DNA from: Scandinavium vulneris_A
GTDB taxonomy: Bacteria > Pseudomonadota > Gammaproteobacteria > Enterobacterales > Enterobacteriaceae
Direction: 5' to 3'
Length of the DNA: 64,000 nt
Assembly (NCBI GenBank): GCA_046518185.1
Contig: JBKGRZ010000002.1
Coordinates: 62,001-126,000, forward strand
A program made the position numbers and the translations under genes. The notes beneath the pieces are model-generated. The model worked only from the letters and a program-made list of their open reading frames with translations, searched no databases and was not told where the DNA came from. Below, piece by piece: positions 9,074 to 16,566 of the stretch (positions are counted from its first letter, which is position 1; each line of letters opens with the position of its first letter).

Positions 9074-9394
9074 TTATTTCTTCAGTTCTTTTTTAATTTC
9101 GTCTTTAATTTTAGTCAGCTCACTTTGTGGATGTTTTTTGCAAAGATCGATAGTCAGTGGTACCGCAGTGGTTTCAGTTTCCTGAAAATCAATATAGTCC
9201 CCGCCTTTGAAATCCTGGTCCTCATTCAGCATCCAGAAAGTCACTGGCACCAGTGCCTGCGGGTTGAGATCGATAAACTGCTGGCAGTTCATATTCTTCG
9301 GCGTCACTTCTTTAGCGACGGCGCCAACGCTGGCAGTCGCCATCGCGGCGGCAATTAAAACACCTGCGGTTGCCAGAGAAAATTTATTGATCAT
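9074..9394 (-). CDS. HdeB-like periplasmic acid-stress chaperone
   Basis: 106 residues with a signal peptide ending near A-V-A at residue 27. The mature part keeps the HdeB pattern: two cysteines (37 and 85), C-Q-Q-F-I-D-L-N-P-Q-A then P-V-x-F-W-M-L-N-E, and L-C-K-K-H-P. In E. coli HdeB the two cysteines form a disulphide and the protein unfolds at low pH to hold periplasmic clients. The ATG at 9394 has a GGAG site six bases upstream; upstream in-frame ATGs would spoil the signal peptide. No hdeA or hdeD neighbour is present, so the local acid-fitness context of E. coli is missing. The subfamily name is not certain. Confidence 0.8.
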   Translation of the reverse strand: MINKFSLATAGVLIAAAMATASVGAVAKEVTPKNMNCQQFIDLNPQALVPVTFWMLNEDQDFKGGDYIDFQETETTAVPLTIDLCKKHPQSELTKIKDEIKKELKK

Positions 9395-9539
9395 GATGAG
9401 CTCCATATATCCTGTTAATGACCAGAGTAGGTTTGTCCGGCGCAATAATATGTCGGATGGCGAGATCATACTGCGTTAAATTAAAAATGGCAGGGTCAAA
9501 AAACAAAATAGCCATTCGCGTTATCGGTAGCGCTAATAT

Positions 9540-10427
9540 TTATATTTTTGCCACTTCACGTTGCAGGTGATCGATAAAACCGGTCAGTTTAGGCAACGGG
9601 CGTAAATCTTGTCGATACAGAATATGCACCGCCCGAGGGGTGGGCAGAAATGCATCCAGCACGCGTATCAGGCGGCCCTCTCTGAGCTCATCTCGCAGTA
9701 GGATTTCCGGCTGGAGCAGCAGTCCAGCCCCGGCCAGGGCCGCCATTTTCAAGCCTAATCCGTCGTTACAAGCCAGCACCGGATCACGCCGCCAGGGGCT
9801 TTGCGCCTCACTCCCGGGCAGTCGCCATTCGTTGCGGGCATTCCACACCATATGCGACAGGCAGCGATGAGCGGTTAAATCCGTGGGTGTGAGCGGCGTG
9901 CCATAGCGGGCGAGGTATTCCGGCGCAGCGCATATCACCATCCGATACAGACACAGCGGTTTTGCCACCAGGTCGCTATCGCGTAATTCACCGATACGCA
10001 CCGCAAGATCAAAACCTTCTTCGACCAGATTGACCAACCGGTTGCTGAGATCGAGTTCGGCACGCACGTCCGGGTATTGCTGTAAAAATGTCGCCACCGC
10101 TGGCGCCACAATGCACGCCCCAAGGGTAGAAGGCGCGCTAATTCTCAGCGTCCCTGACGGTGCCGCCCGCAGGCGTTCGACCGACGTATCCGCCGCCGCC
10201 ACCTGCTCCAGCACCCGGCGGCACTCTTCGACATACACGCGTCCGGCATCCGTCAGGCTCTGGCGGCGTGTGGTTCTGTCGAGCAGCCGCGCCCCAAGCT
10301 CTGCTTCGAGCTGATGGATGTATTTCCCCACCATCACCGCCGAGATCTCCAGCCGCGCGGCCGCGTCGGTGAAGCTCCCACACTCGACCACCGTGACAAA
10401 GATTTCGATGCTGCGCAGCTTATCCAT
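9540..10427 (-). CDS. LysR-family transcriptional regulator
   Basis: 295 residues from the ATG at 10427 (M-D-K-L-R-S-I-E-I-F); a GTG at 10439 would add four residues. The N-terminal helix-turn-helix (about 5-62) contains G-S-F-T-D-A-A-A-R-L. The effector-binding domain includes P-S-G-T-L-R-I-S-A-P, typical of the CrgA/AaeR-like branch. It is divergent from the dehydrogenase gene at 10527 with a 99-base shared control region, so it most likely regulates that gene. The inducer cannot be read from the sequence. Confidence 0.9.
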   Translation of the reverse strand: MDKLRSIEIFVTVVECGSFTDAAARLEISAVMVGKYIHQLEAELGARLLDRTTRRQSLTDAGRVYVEECRRVLEQVAAADTSVERLRAAPSGTLRISAPSTLGACIVAPAVATFLQQYPDVRAELDLSNRLVNLVEEGFDLAVRIGELRDSDLVAKPLCLYRMVICAAPEYLARYGTPLTPTDLTAHRCLSHMVWNARNEWRLPGSEAQSPWRRDPVLACNDGLGLKMAALAGAGLLLQPEILLRDELREGRLIRVLDAFLPTPRAVHILYRQDLRPLPKLTGFIDHLQREVAKI

Positions 10428-10526
10428 ATTCCGAACCACTCGTTATTAATGTTCTAACCCTGCGTCACTTTATCGCACAAATAATTAGGTAAAGAATAGC
10501 TTTCAGACCAAAACGAGGAGCTTGCT

Positions 10527-11135
10527 ATGAAAATTGTAATTGTAGGTGCCAGCGGCACAGTGGGCCGTGCGGTAGTGACGGAACTGGAAAAAAACGGGCA
10601 GCATGCGTTGATTCGGGTCGGCCATCGTCAGGGGGATTTGCAGATTGATATCACCGATGATGCCAGCGTCGAGGCACTCTTTGCCCGTACGGGTAAGGTA
10701 GATGCGATTATCGCCACCACCGGCAATCTGTTTTTTGGCCCACTCGGGGAGATGACGACGGACAACTTTTCCATTGGCTTGCAGGACAAGTTACTTGGGC
10801 AGGTGCGTCTGACGCTAAAAGGTCAGCATTTCCTCAACGACGGCGGGTCCATCACCTTAACCAGCGGCATCGTTGCCGACGAGCCGATTGCTCAGGGCGT
10901 TAACGCCACCACGGTCAATGCTGCTCTCGCCGGGTTTGTGAAGGCCGCCGCCTGCGAATTACCGCGTGGGATACGCATCAATCTGGTGAGTCCTACGCTG
11001 CTGACGGAATCGGAAACGGCTTATGGCCCATTCTTCCCGGGGTTTGAAAGCGTTCCCGCCGCACGCGTGGCGCTGGCCTATCGTAAAAGTGTGGAAGGGG
11101 TGCAAAGCGGGCAGGTGTTTAAAGTCGGGTATTAA
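10527..11135 (+). CDS. Atypical short-chain dehydrogenase/reductase
   Basis: 202 residues with a Rossmann start: the nucleotide motif G-A-S-G-T-V-G is at residues 7-13, followed by D-I-T-D and the A-T-T-G-N-L strand. The catalytic serine region T-S-G-I-V is present. The usual Tyr-x-x-x-Lys pair is not: the equivalent stretch reads V-N-A-T-T-V-N-A-A-L. It may therefore be a reductase using other residues or a regulatory nucleotide-binding protein. A strong GAGGAG site precedes the ATG. It is divergent from a LysR gene, its probable regulator. Confidence 0.85.
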   Translation: MKIVIVGASGTVGRAVVTELEKNGQHALIRVGHRQGDLQIDITDDASVEALFARTGKVDAIIATTGNLFFGPLGEMTTDNFSIGLQDKLLGQVRLTLKGQHFLNDGGSITLTSGIVADEPIAQGVNATTVNAALAGFVKAAACELPRGIRINLVSPTLLTESETAYGPFFPGFESVPAARVALAYRKSVEGVQSGQVFKVGY

Positions 11136-11148
11136 TGAGTGGATGACA

Positions 11149-11177
11149 TGCCCGGCAAGCGATAGCGCCACCGGGCA
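11149..11177. repeat. REP-like palindrome
   Basis: TGCCCGG (11149-11155) and CCGGGCA (11171-11177) flank an asymmetric centre, the layout of enterobacterial REP units. It lies between the convergent dehydrogenase gene and yqaE and may act as a transcript-end stabiliser or terminator. Confidence 0.7.
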
Positions 11178-11188
11178 AAAATCACCGC

Positions 11189-11347
11189 TTAGTCGCGAGT
11201 CTGAACCCAGAAGGCGTGGATCAGGCCCGGAATATAGCCCAGCAGCGTCAGGAAGATATTGAGGATAAACGCCCAGCCAAACCCTTTACCGAGTAACACA
11301 CCCAACGGTGGGATCAGAATAGTAAAAACAATGCGCCAGAAACCCAT
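11189..11347 (-). CDS. yqaE: Small membrane protein YqaE (Pmp3/UPF0057 family)
   Basis: A 52-residue protein read directly from the minus strand, M-G-F-W-R-I-V-F-T-I-L to F-W-V-Q-T-R-D. It has two hydrophobic segments (about 6-22 and 28-46) and the family motif P-P-L-G-V-L-L. Members of the Pmp3 family are inner-membrane proteins induced by stress; the molecular role of YqaE is not settled. In E. coli, ygaV and ygaP separate yqaE from stpA, but here both are absent and the two genes are adjacent, on the same strand. Confidence 0.9.
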   Translation of the reverse strand: MGFWRIVFTILIPPLGVLLGKGFGWAFILNIFLTLLGYIPGLIHAFWVQTRD

Positions 11348-11537
11348 ATACACTCCATGCAATTAGTAAAAAGAGAAATATCTCTAAGCGTAGCCATTGT
11401 CACCCGAGCTGCCATTTCCACCCATCGCTTTTACCCTCTTTTACCTTTGGCTAAGAAGGCGTTATCCCTTATCAGCAGTGGGGGAATAAGGTCCCGGCGA
11501 AATAAAACGGTGAGTACAAACTCACCGCTTGAACCGT

Positions 11538-11939
11538 TTAAATCAGGAAATCGTCAAGCGATTTACCATTAGCAACCGCCTGCGCGATCGGCTTTGGCAT
11601 TCTGCCCTGACCGGTCCAGGTTTTTTGCTCACCGTTGAAATCGGTGAAGCGATATTTCGCCGGACGTGCTGGACGTTTATTGCGACCCGCTTTCGGTGCC
11701 ACTGCGTCATTCAGTAATTCATCCGGAGAAATACCTTCTGCTTTCATCAGCTCAAGCAAGGTGTTGATGCGTTGCTGTTTCTCGGCCAGACTCTCACGCA
11801 ATTCCGCTTCTTCAGCGCGTTTTTCTTCAGTCACGGTCCTGAATTTTTCCAACATCTCTTCAAGAACGTCAATGGAGAATTCCCGCGACATTGCGCGCAG
11901 GGTGCGAATATTATTGAGTTTATGTAACATACTGGACAT
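11538..11939 (-). CDS. stpA: Nucleoid protein StpA (H-NS paralogue)
   Basis: 133 residues. The N-terminal oligomerisation region (about 1-65, coiled coil) contains L-N-N-I-R-T-L-R-A-M. A linker follows, then a C-terminal DNA-binding domain with the core motif T-W-T-G-Q-G-R-M-P and the ending G-K-S-L-D-D-F-L-I. It binds curved AT-rich DNA, silences genes with H-NS and has RNA chaperone activity in E. coli. Location beside alaE/ygaC/ygaM, as in E. coli, identifies StpA rather than Hns. The start at 11939 follows an AAGGAAT site. Confidence 0.93.
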   Translation of the reverse strand: MSSMLHKLNNIRTLRAMSREFSIDVLEEMLEKFRTVTEEKRAEEAELRESLAEKQQRINTLLELMKAEGISPDELLNDAVAPKAGRNKRPARPAKYRFTDFNGEQKTWTGQGRMPKPIAQAVANGKSLDDFLI

Positions 11940-12495
11940 ATATTATTAAAATTCCTTTCTACTGGCTAAAAATGAGACTGCAATTACTATTGTATTAGAT
12001 ACGGTAATTATTTTCCACCGCCCCCCCTTCAATTAGTCTCATCTTAATATTTTTGAATCTAATTATGGCAATAACAGTTGTGCACTATTCGTGTATATCA
12101 GTGGGCCATTTTCTTATGTCACTGAATAGAATAGACCGCCCTGGCACCTATTGCGCATAGAAAATCACAAATCGAGCATAGAAAAACAAAACCACTAGCA
12201 GCACAAAGCACTAACAATCGCGGACTATGCAACAAAATACACCACATAAAGAACCAGGAACGTATCCATCTGAAATAAAAAGAGAAATCGCACTACTACA
12301 ACAAAAATAGCGCCGCGCTGTAAAACCGAGACCATGCAGAGTATTTTATTAACAAAACGGCCATAAATAAAAATTTTACGCTAGTTGTCACTTTTGACAC
12401 AGATAGATACTCTATTACGTAAAGCAGCACCAACACAAAAGCGCTGTTAACAGCGCGATTATCCTGATCACCCTCTTCTCTCAAGGAGCATACCG
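11940..12495. other. Long AT-rich intergenic region between stpA and alaE
   Basis: About 555 bases between divergent genes, with no supportable frame. The base composition is well below the GC of the flanking genes, as expected for H-NS/StpA-bound control DNA. It contains a tandem pair of GCATAGAAAA at 12155-12164 and 12176-12185, 21 bases apart, and a TTGTCA/TTGACA-rich stretch at 12385-12400 that could supply the alaE -35. A strong AAGGAG site precedes alaE. Confidence 0.5.
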
Positions 12496-12933
12496 ATGTT
12501 CTCTGCGCAGTCACGCCTGCGTCATGCGGCAGCAGACACTTTCGCCATGGTGGTCTACTGTTCCGTCGTGAACATGTTGATTGAAATATTCCTCTCCGGT
12601 ATGAGCTTTGAGCAGTCACTTTCTTCGCGTCTGGTGGCTATCCCGGTCAACATCTTAATTGCATGGCCATACGGTTTTTATCGCGATTGGGTGATGCAGT
12701 ACGCACGTCGTTTAAGCCCGTCAAAAGGGATGAAAAACCTGGCCGATGTATTAGCCTATGTGACCTTCCAGTCACCGGTATACATGGTTATTCTGCTGTC
12801 GGTGGGCGCAGACTGGCATCAAATTGCTGCTGCGGTAAGTTCAAATATCGTGGTGTCGATGCTGATGGGCGCGGTATACGGGTATTTCCTCGATTACTGC
12901 CGCCGCCTGTTTCGCGTCAGTCAGTACGCCTGA
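12496..12933 (+). CDS. alaE: L-alanine exporter AlaE
   Basis: 145 residues, slightly shorter than the 149 of E. coli; the difference is at the C-terminus, after F-R-V-S-Q-Y-A. Four hydrophobic segments are visible (near 12-32, 48-58, 82-102 and 110-132). The protein exports alanine across the inner membrane, and in E. coli it is induced by alanine through Lrp. Conserved stretches include F-A-M-V-V-Y-C-S-V-V-N-M and D-Y-C-R-R-L-F. It lies between stpA and ygaC as in E. coli. Confidence 0.93.
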   Translation: MFSAQSRLRHAAADTFAMVVYCSVVNMLIEIFLSGMSFEQSLSSRLVAIPVNILIAWPYGFYRDWVMQYARRLSPSKGMKNLADVLAYVTFQSPVYMVILLSVGADWHQIAAAVSSNIVVSMLMGAVYGYFLDYCRRLFRVSQYA

Positions 12934-12970
12934 CGCTAAATGTCACGACTGGTCAATGCCAGTCGTTGGC

Positions 12971-13315
12971 TTATTGTCCTTCGCCAAACAGTCCATTTAA
13001 AAAACGCTCAAGCGCAATGCGGGAGCTGAATCCGTGCGGTATTCCATAATGCTCCCGCGCATCGCCGCCTAAATAAAGCGGGAACTGTTGATAATGGTCG
13101 CAGGTTTTAATCTCAGACGCCGGGTCCGCCAGCAAATAGCTTCGCTCTTTCAGGGCCGGATGAATGATAAGCGCCGTTCTGCCCATCCTTGCTTCACGAT
13201 TCACATAGACATAATTATCGCCACGGCGATAGCCGTAAATTTTCTGCGTCACTTCGTCCATCGTGAATCCGACTTTTTCAAGAACGCGCGCCACCTCATC
13301 AGGTCGTAAATACAT
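12971..13315 (-). CDS. ygaC: YgaC family protein (DUF2002)
   Basis: 114 residues, equal to E. coli YgaC, with nearly the same sequence (Y-L-R-P-D-E-V-A-R-V at the start, Y-G-I-P-H-G-F-S-S-R near the end). No signal peptide or membrane segment is seen. The function is unknown; the E. coli gene is reported as Fur-regulated, but no convincing Fur box was located upstream here. Convergent with alaE, divergent from ygaM. Confidence 0.9.
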   Translation of the reverse strand: MYLRPDEVARVLEKVGFTMDEVTQKIYGYRRGDNYVYVNREARMGRTALIIHPALKERSYLLADPASEIKTCDHYQQFPLYLGGDAREHYGIPHGFSSRIALERFLNGLFGEGQ

Positions 13316-13433
13316 ATTTTTTCCTCGTTATCCTGTACAGCCACGCCACCTTACAGTATTCAGCAATAGCATCGCTTTCAGAAAAATCCATAAACGGGCA
13401 AATAAGACGTGATTCACCTCCGAGGAATAAAAT

Positions 13434-13446
13434 CTGTCCTAAACTT
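13434..13446 (+). promoter_or_regulatory. Candidate RpoS-type -10 element before ygaM
   Basis: CTAAACTT at 13439-13446 resembles the extended -10 (CTAYACTT) favoured by sigma S. The ygaM ATG follows some 30 bases later behind an AAGGGAGG site. It fits the stationary-phase expression of this gene family, but is a motif call only. Confidence 0.4.
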
Positions 13447-13475
13447 AGAGTCACCGTTAATCAAGGGAGGATGGC

Positions 13476-13802
13476 ATGTTTAACAAACCCAATCGCAAAG
13501 ATGTAGACGATGGCGTACAGGATATTCATAACGATGTCAGTCAGTTGGCTGACTCACTCGAAGAGGTTCTGAAGTCCTGGGGCAGCGATGCCAAAGACGA
13601 AGCGGACGCGGCGCAGCGCAAAGCTAAATCGCTGCTGCGCGAAACCCGCGCCAGAATGCAAGGGCGCACCCGCGTGCAGCAGGCCGCACGTGATGCCGCC
13701 GGCTGTGCAGATACGTTTGTGCGGGATAAACCCTGGCAGAGCGTGGGGGCCGCGGCAGCGGTCGGGATCTTTATTGGTGCTTTACTGAGTCTGCGCCGAT
13801 AA
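13476..13802 (+). CDS. ygaM: ElaB/YqjD/YgaM family membrane-anchored protein
   Basis: 108 residues. A hydrophilic amphipathic-helical part (about 10-80) is rich in Asp, Glu, Lys and Arg, and a C-terminal membrane anchor (about 88-105) contains G-A-A-A-A-V-G-I-F-I-G-A and ends L-R-R. ElaB and YqjD of this family tether ribosomes or other cargo to the inner membrane in stationary phase; the cargo of YgaM is not known. A strong ribosome site and a possible sigma S promoter lie upstream. Confidence 0.88.
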   Translation: MFNKPNRKDVDDGVQDIHNDVSQLADSLEEVLKSWGSDAKDEADAAQRKAKSLLRETRARMQGRTRVQQAARDAAGCADTFVRDKPWQSVGAAAAVGIFIGALLSLRR

Positions 13803-13864
13803 ATAAAGCGTGATAGTGAGCATGATAGTGATAGCCCCGGGAGCCTTCTGGCTTGCCGGGGCGT

Positions 13865-15217
13865 TTATTTGATGGCCTGCCAGAGCATTCGCGCCTGCTG
13901 TTGTGCCATCGCCAGGCTGGAAATGTTGGTGAAGCTCATCAGTAGGCCTGATTCCCCCCGGCTATTAATCCGCCAGTCGCTTAACGCCTGTACGGACAGC
14001 CGCGCCTGGCGAGCGCGCCGGGCCAGATCGCGATCGTCCCCGTCGACCGCCATCACCAGTTGAATACCGCCCTCCTGCGGCACCACCCTGAACCCCTGCT
14101 CCGCCAGCGCCTGCTCCAGCCATTGCCGCCGTTGAGCATAGTGCTGACGCATCTTTTTCAGATGCCGCCAGAAATGGCCTTCGCGGATAAAGTCGGCCAG
14201 GGTCTGCTGCCACAGCAGTGGTACGCCACACGCCGCCCGTGAAGCCTGCTGGCGAAACGCGGCCACCTGCGGGAGCGGCACCACCAGCCAGGCGGTACGC
14301 ACGGCGGGAAACAGCGATTTGCTGAACGTTCCGGCATAAATCACCCGCTGCGGCGCGTCGAGACTTTTGACCGGCGGCAGTGGTTTACCCTGATAGCGAA
14401 ATTCACTGTCGTAATCATCTTCGATAATCCACGCGTCCCGATGCGCCGCCCAGTCCAGCAGCTGATGACGGCGTGGCATCGACAACGCCACCCCTAGCGG
14501 GCTTTGATGCGCCGGGGTCAACAGGGCAAAACGCGCCTCGGGTGCCAGCCGCAGCCCGTCGTCGATACGCATCCCCTCTTCATCCACCGGCACCGGGCAA
14601 AACGCGATCCCCTGCTGCGCAATCAGCGGGCGGATCAACGGAAAGCCGGGATCTTCCAGCCAGATTTTATCCCCGCGCTGCCCCAGGGTTTGCAGGATAA
14701 GCGTCATCGAGGCCGCATAACCGGTGGTGATAAACACCTGTTCAGGCTGGCATTCAATGCTTCTGGAAAAACGCAGATATTCAACCAGGGCTGCGCGCAA
14801 TGACAGGTCGCCGCACACGTCACCCAACGCCAGATCAAAGCGGGTCTGGGTACGTAGCCGACGACCCATCACCCGCGCCCACTGCGCGCGCGGGAACAAA
14901 TCCAGGGCGGGTAAGCCCAGCTGAAACGGCTGCGGTTCGGGTTGTTCTCCGCCATACCAAACCGGTTCTGCTGCGGCAGGGCCTGGCACCACGCCTGCGC
15001 TGACAAAGGTGCCTGCCTGGCCGCGTCGCTCCAGCCAGCCCTGCGCCACCAGTTCGCCATAGGCCGCTTCCACGGTCGCCCGCGAGACGCCTAACTCCTG
15101 GGCGTAGACCCGGCTGGCGGGCAGGCGTGTGCCTGGCGTGAGTTCACCCTTTTCTATAGCCACTTTTAGCTGGCGGGAGATTTGCTGGTAGCGTGGGCCG
15201 CTGAAGGTATCATTCAT
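13865..15217 (-). CDS. MocR-type GntR regulator with aminotransferase domain
   Basis: 450 residues: an N-terminal GntR winged helix (about 5-72, with A-S-R-V-Y-A-Q-E-L-G-V-S-R) joined to a fold-type I aminotransferase domain. The PLP-binding lysine is in G-T-F-S-K-S-L-F-P-A and the aspartate-containing I-I-E-D-D-Y-D-S-E-F-R-Y is intact. MocR proteins such as PdxR and GabR sense PLP or its adducts. It is divergent from the AhpD-like gene 85 bases away, its likely target. Not the E. coli gab or pdx gene, so no symbol is given. Confidence 0.92.
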   Translation of the reverse strand: MNDTFSGPRYQQISRQLKVAIEKGELTPGTRLPASRVYAQELGVSRATVEAAYGELVAQGWLERRGQAGTFVSAGVVPGPAAAEPVWYGGEQPEPQPFQLGLPALDLFPRAQWARVMGRRLRTQTRFDLALGDVCGDLSLRAALVEYLRFSRSIECQPEQVFITTGYAASMTLILQTLGQRGDKIWLEDPGFPLIRPLIAQQGIAFCPVPVDEEGMRIDDGLRLAPEARFALLTPAHQSPLGVALSMPRRHQLLDWAAHRDAWIIEDDYDSEFRYQGKPLPPVKSLDAPQRVIYAGTFSKSLFPAVRTAWLVVPLPQVAAFRQQASRAACGVPLLWQQTLADFIREGHFWRHLKKMRQHYAQRRQWLEQALAEQGFRVVPQEGGIQLVMAVDGDDRDLARRARQARLSVQALSDWRINSRGESGLLMSFTNISSLAMAQQQARMLWQAIK

Positions 15218-15261
15218 GGTCTGGTTTTTTACTCAAATTATGGCTCTCATTGGCAGACCAT
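15216..15261. promoter_or_regulatory. Inverted repeat in the MocR/AhpD-like divergent promoter
   Basis: ATGGTCTG (15216-15223) and CAGACCAT (15254-15261) form a perfect inverted repeat whose left arm overlaps the regulator's start codon. A -10-like TATAGT for the plus-strand gene lies just right of it at 15262-15267. Binding there could repress the regulator and control the neighbour at once. The assignment is inferred from position and symmetry. Confidence 0.5.
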
Positions 15262-15302
15262 TATAGTGCTAAAGTTTCGCCTTCGTTAAGAGGAGAAGCC
15301 CC

Positions 15303-15734
15303 ATGACCACATTACGTCAGCCGTACTATGAATTGAGCCCTGAAGTGTATGCCGCCTTTGTACAGGCGAGTAAAGCCCTGGAACGCAGCGACCTGGATCT
15401 GTCGTTGATTGAGCTGGTGTATCTGCGTGTCTCGCAGATCAACGGCTGTGCTTTTTGCCTGGAGATGCACAGCAAAGCGCTGCGCAAACAGGGCGTTGAG
15501 CAGGTGAAACTGGATGCGCTGGCGGGCTGGCGGGTAAGCCATCAGTTTTCTGACCGCGAGCGTGTGGCGCTGGCGTGGGCAGAAGATGTGACCGACATTG
15601 CCCGCACGCGTGCGGAAGATTCAGTGTATGAACCGCTGTTGGCGTATTTCAGCGCGAAAGAGATCAGCGAGCTGACCTTCGCCATCAGTCTGATGAATGC
15701 TTTCAACCGTTTGGCGGTCAGTATGCGCATGTAA
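15303..15734 (+). CDS. AhpD-like carboxymuconolactone decarboxylase family protein
   Basis: 143 residues of the alkylhydroperoxidase-D core family. The redox motif C-A-F-C-L-E-M-H (Cys-x-x-Cys with a histidine four residues later) lies at about residues 57-64, preceded by S-Q-I-N-G. Family members reduce peroxides or act on gamma-carboxymuconolactone-like compounds; the CxxC favours a peroxidase-type role. An AGAGGAGAAG ribosome site precedes the ATG. It is single and divergent from the MocR-type regulator. Confidence 0.88.
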   Translation: MTTLRQPYYELSPEVYAAFVQASKALERSDLDLSLIELVYLRVSQINGCAFCLEMHSKALRKQGVEQVKLDALAGWRVSHQFSDRERVALAWAEDVTDIARTRAEDSVYEPLLAYFSAKEISELTFAISLMNAFNRLAVSMRM

Positions 15735-15792
15735 TTGCGGCCAAAGCCCTCGCCCTCGCTACGCGCGTTAGCGGGGGCAAATCATCGCGAAA

Positions 15793-15840
15793 AATCTATA
15801 TATTGTGTGGTTGAAGTTTTTAAAAACTACATCTAGTATT
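15793..15840 (+). promoter_or_regulatory. Two NrdR boxes upstream of nrdH
   Basis: The 16-mers at 15793-15808 (AATCTATATATTGTGT) and 15825-15840 (AACTACATCTAGTATT) both resemble the NrdR consensus ACACTATATATAGTGT. Their centres are 32 bp apart, three helical turns, the spacing known for paired NrdR boxes. They indicate repression of nrdHIEF by ATP/dATP-bound NrdR. Confidence 0.8.
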
Positions 15841-15913
15841 CCTTTTGAAGAGACATCCCATAACCGACGCTTATTTTTGCGCCGCTTTGTCATTTTAAAC
15901 GGAAATACGAATC

Positions 15914-16159
15914 ATGCGCATTACTATTTACACTCGAAACGACTGCGTTCAATGCCACGCCACCAAACGGGCGATGGAATCCCGAGGGTTGACGTTTGAG
16001 ATGGTGAACGTTGACCACGATCCTGCCGCCGCTGACGCTCTGCGCGCGCAAGGATTCCGCTCTCTGCCGGTGGTATTTGCAGGCGATGAGAGCTGGTCAG
16101 GCTTCCGCCCGGACATGATCAACCGCCTGCGCGTTGAGGCTACCGCGGCGCGCGCATGA
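15914..16159 (+). CDS. nrdH: Glutaredoxin-like NrdH
   Basis: 81-residue thioredoxin-fold redoxin that passes electrons from thioredoxin reductase to the class Ib ribonucleotide reductase. The active-site C-V-Q-C is at residues 11-14, and the later W-S-G-F-R-P-D motif is the NrdH signature. First gene of nrdHIEF; its stop overlaps the nrdI start by four bases (ATGA). In E. coli the operon is used under iron limitation and oxidative stress. Confidence 0.95.
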   Translation: MRITIYTRNDCVQCHATKRAMESRGLTFEMVNVDHDPAAADALRAQGFRSLPVVFAGDESWSGFRPDMINRLRVEATAARA

Positions 16160-16566
16160 GTACCCTCGTCTACTTCTCCAGCAGTTCCGAAAACACGCTG
16201 CGTTTTATCGAGCGTCTGGGGCTGCCTGCGGTACGCATTCCGCTCAATGAGCGGGAGCGCATCACGGTGGACGAACCGTACATCCTGGTGGTGCCGAGCT
16301 ACGGCGGTGGCGGCACTGCGGGCGCGGTGCCCCGCCAGGTCATCCGTTTTTTAAACGATCCGCACAATCGCGCGCTGATCCGCGGCGTCATTGCGGCAGG
16401 CAACCGAAACTTCGGCGAGGCCTTTGCCCGCGCCGGAGACGTGATTGCGCAGAAATGCGGCGTGCCCTACCTCTACCGATTTGAGCTGATGGGTACCCCG
16501 AGCGATATCGACAACGTGCGAACAGGAGTGAGCGAATTTTGGCAACGACAACCGCAGAACGTGTGA
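16156..16566 (+). CDS. nrdI: Flavodoxin-like NrdI
   Basis: 136-residue FMN protein that generates the oxidant needed to assemble the dimanganese-tyrosyl radical cofactor of NrdF. The phosphate loop region S-S-S-S-E-N-T is at residues 8-14, followed by P-S-Y-G-G-G-G and A-G-N-R-N-F-G. It overlaps nrdH by four bases and nrdE by 28, so translation of the three is likely coupled. Confidence 0.95.
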   Translation: MSTLVYFSSSSENTLRFIERLGLPAVRIPLNERERITVDEPYILVVPSYGGGGTAGAVPRQVIRFLNDPHNRALIRGVIAAGNRNFGEAFARAGDVIAQKCGVPYLYRFELMGTPSDIDNVRTGVSEFWQRQPQNV

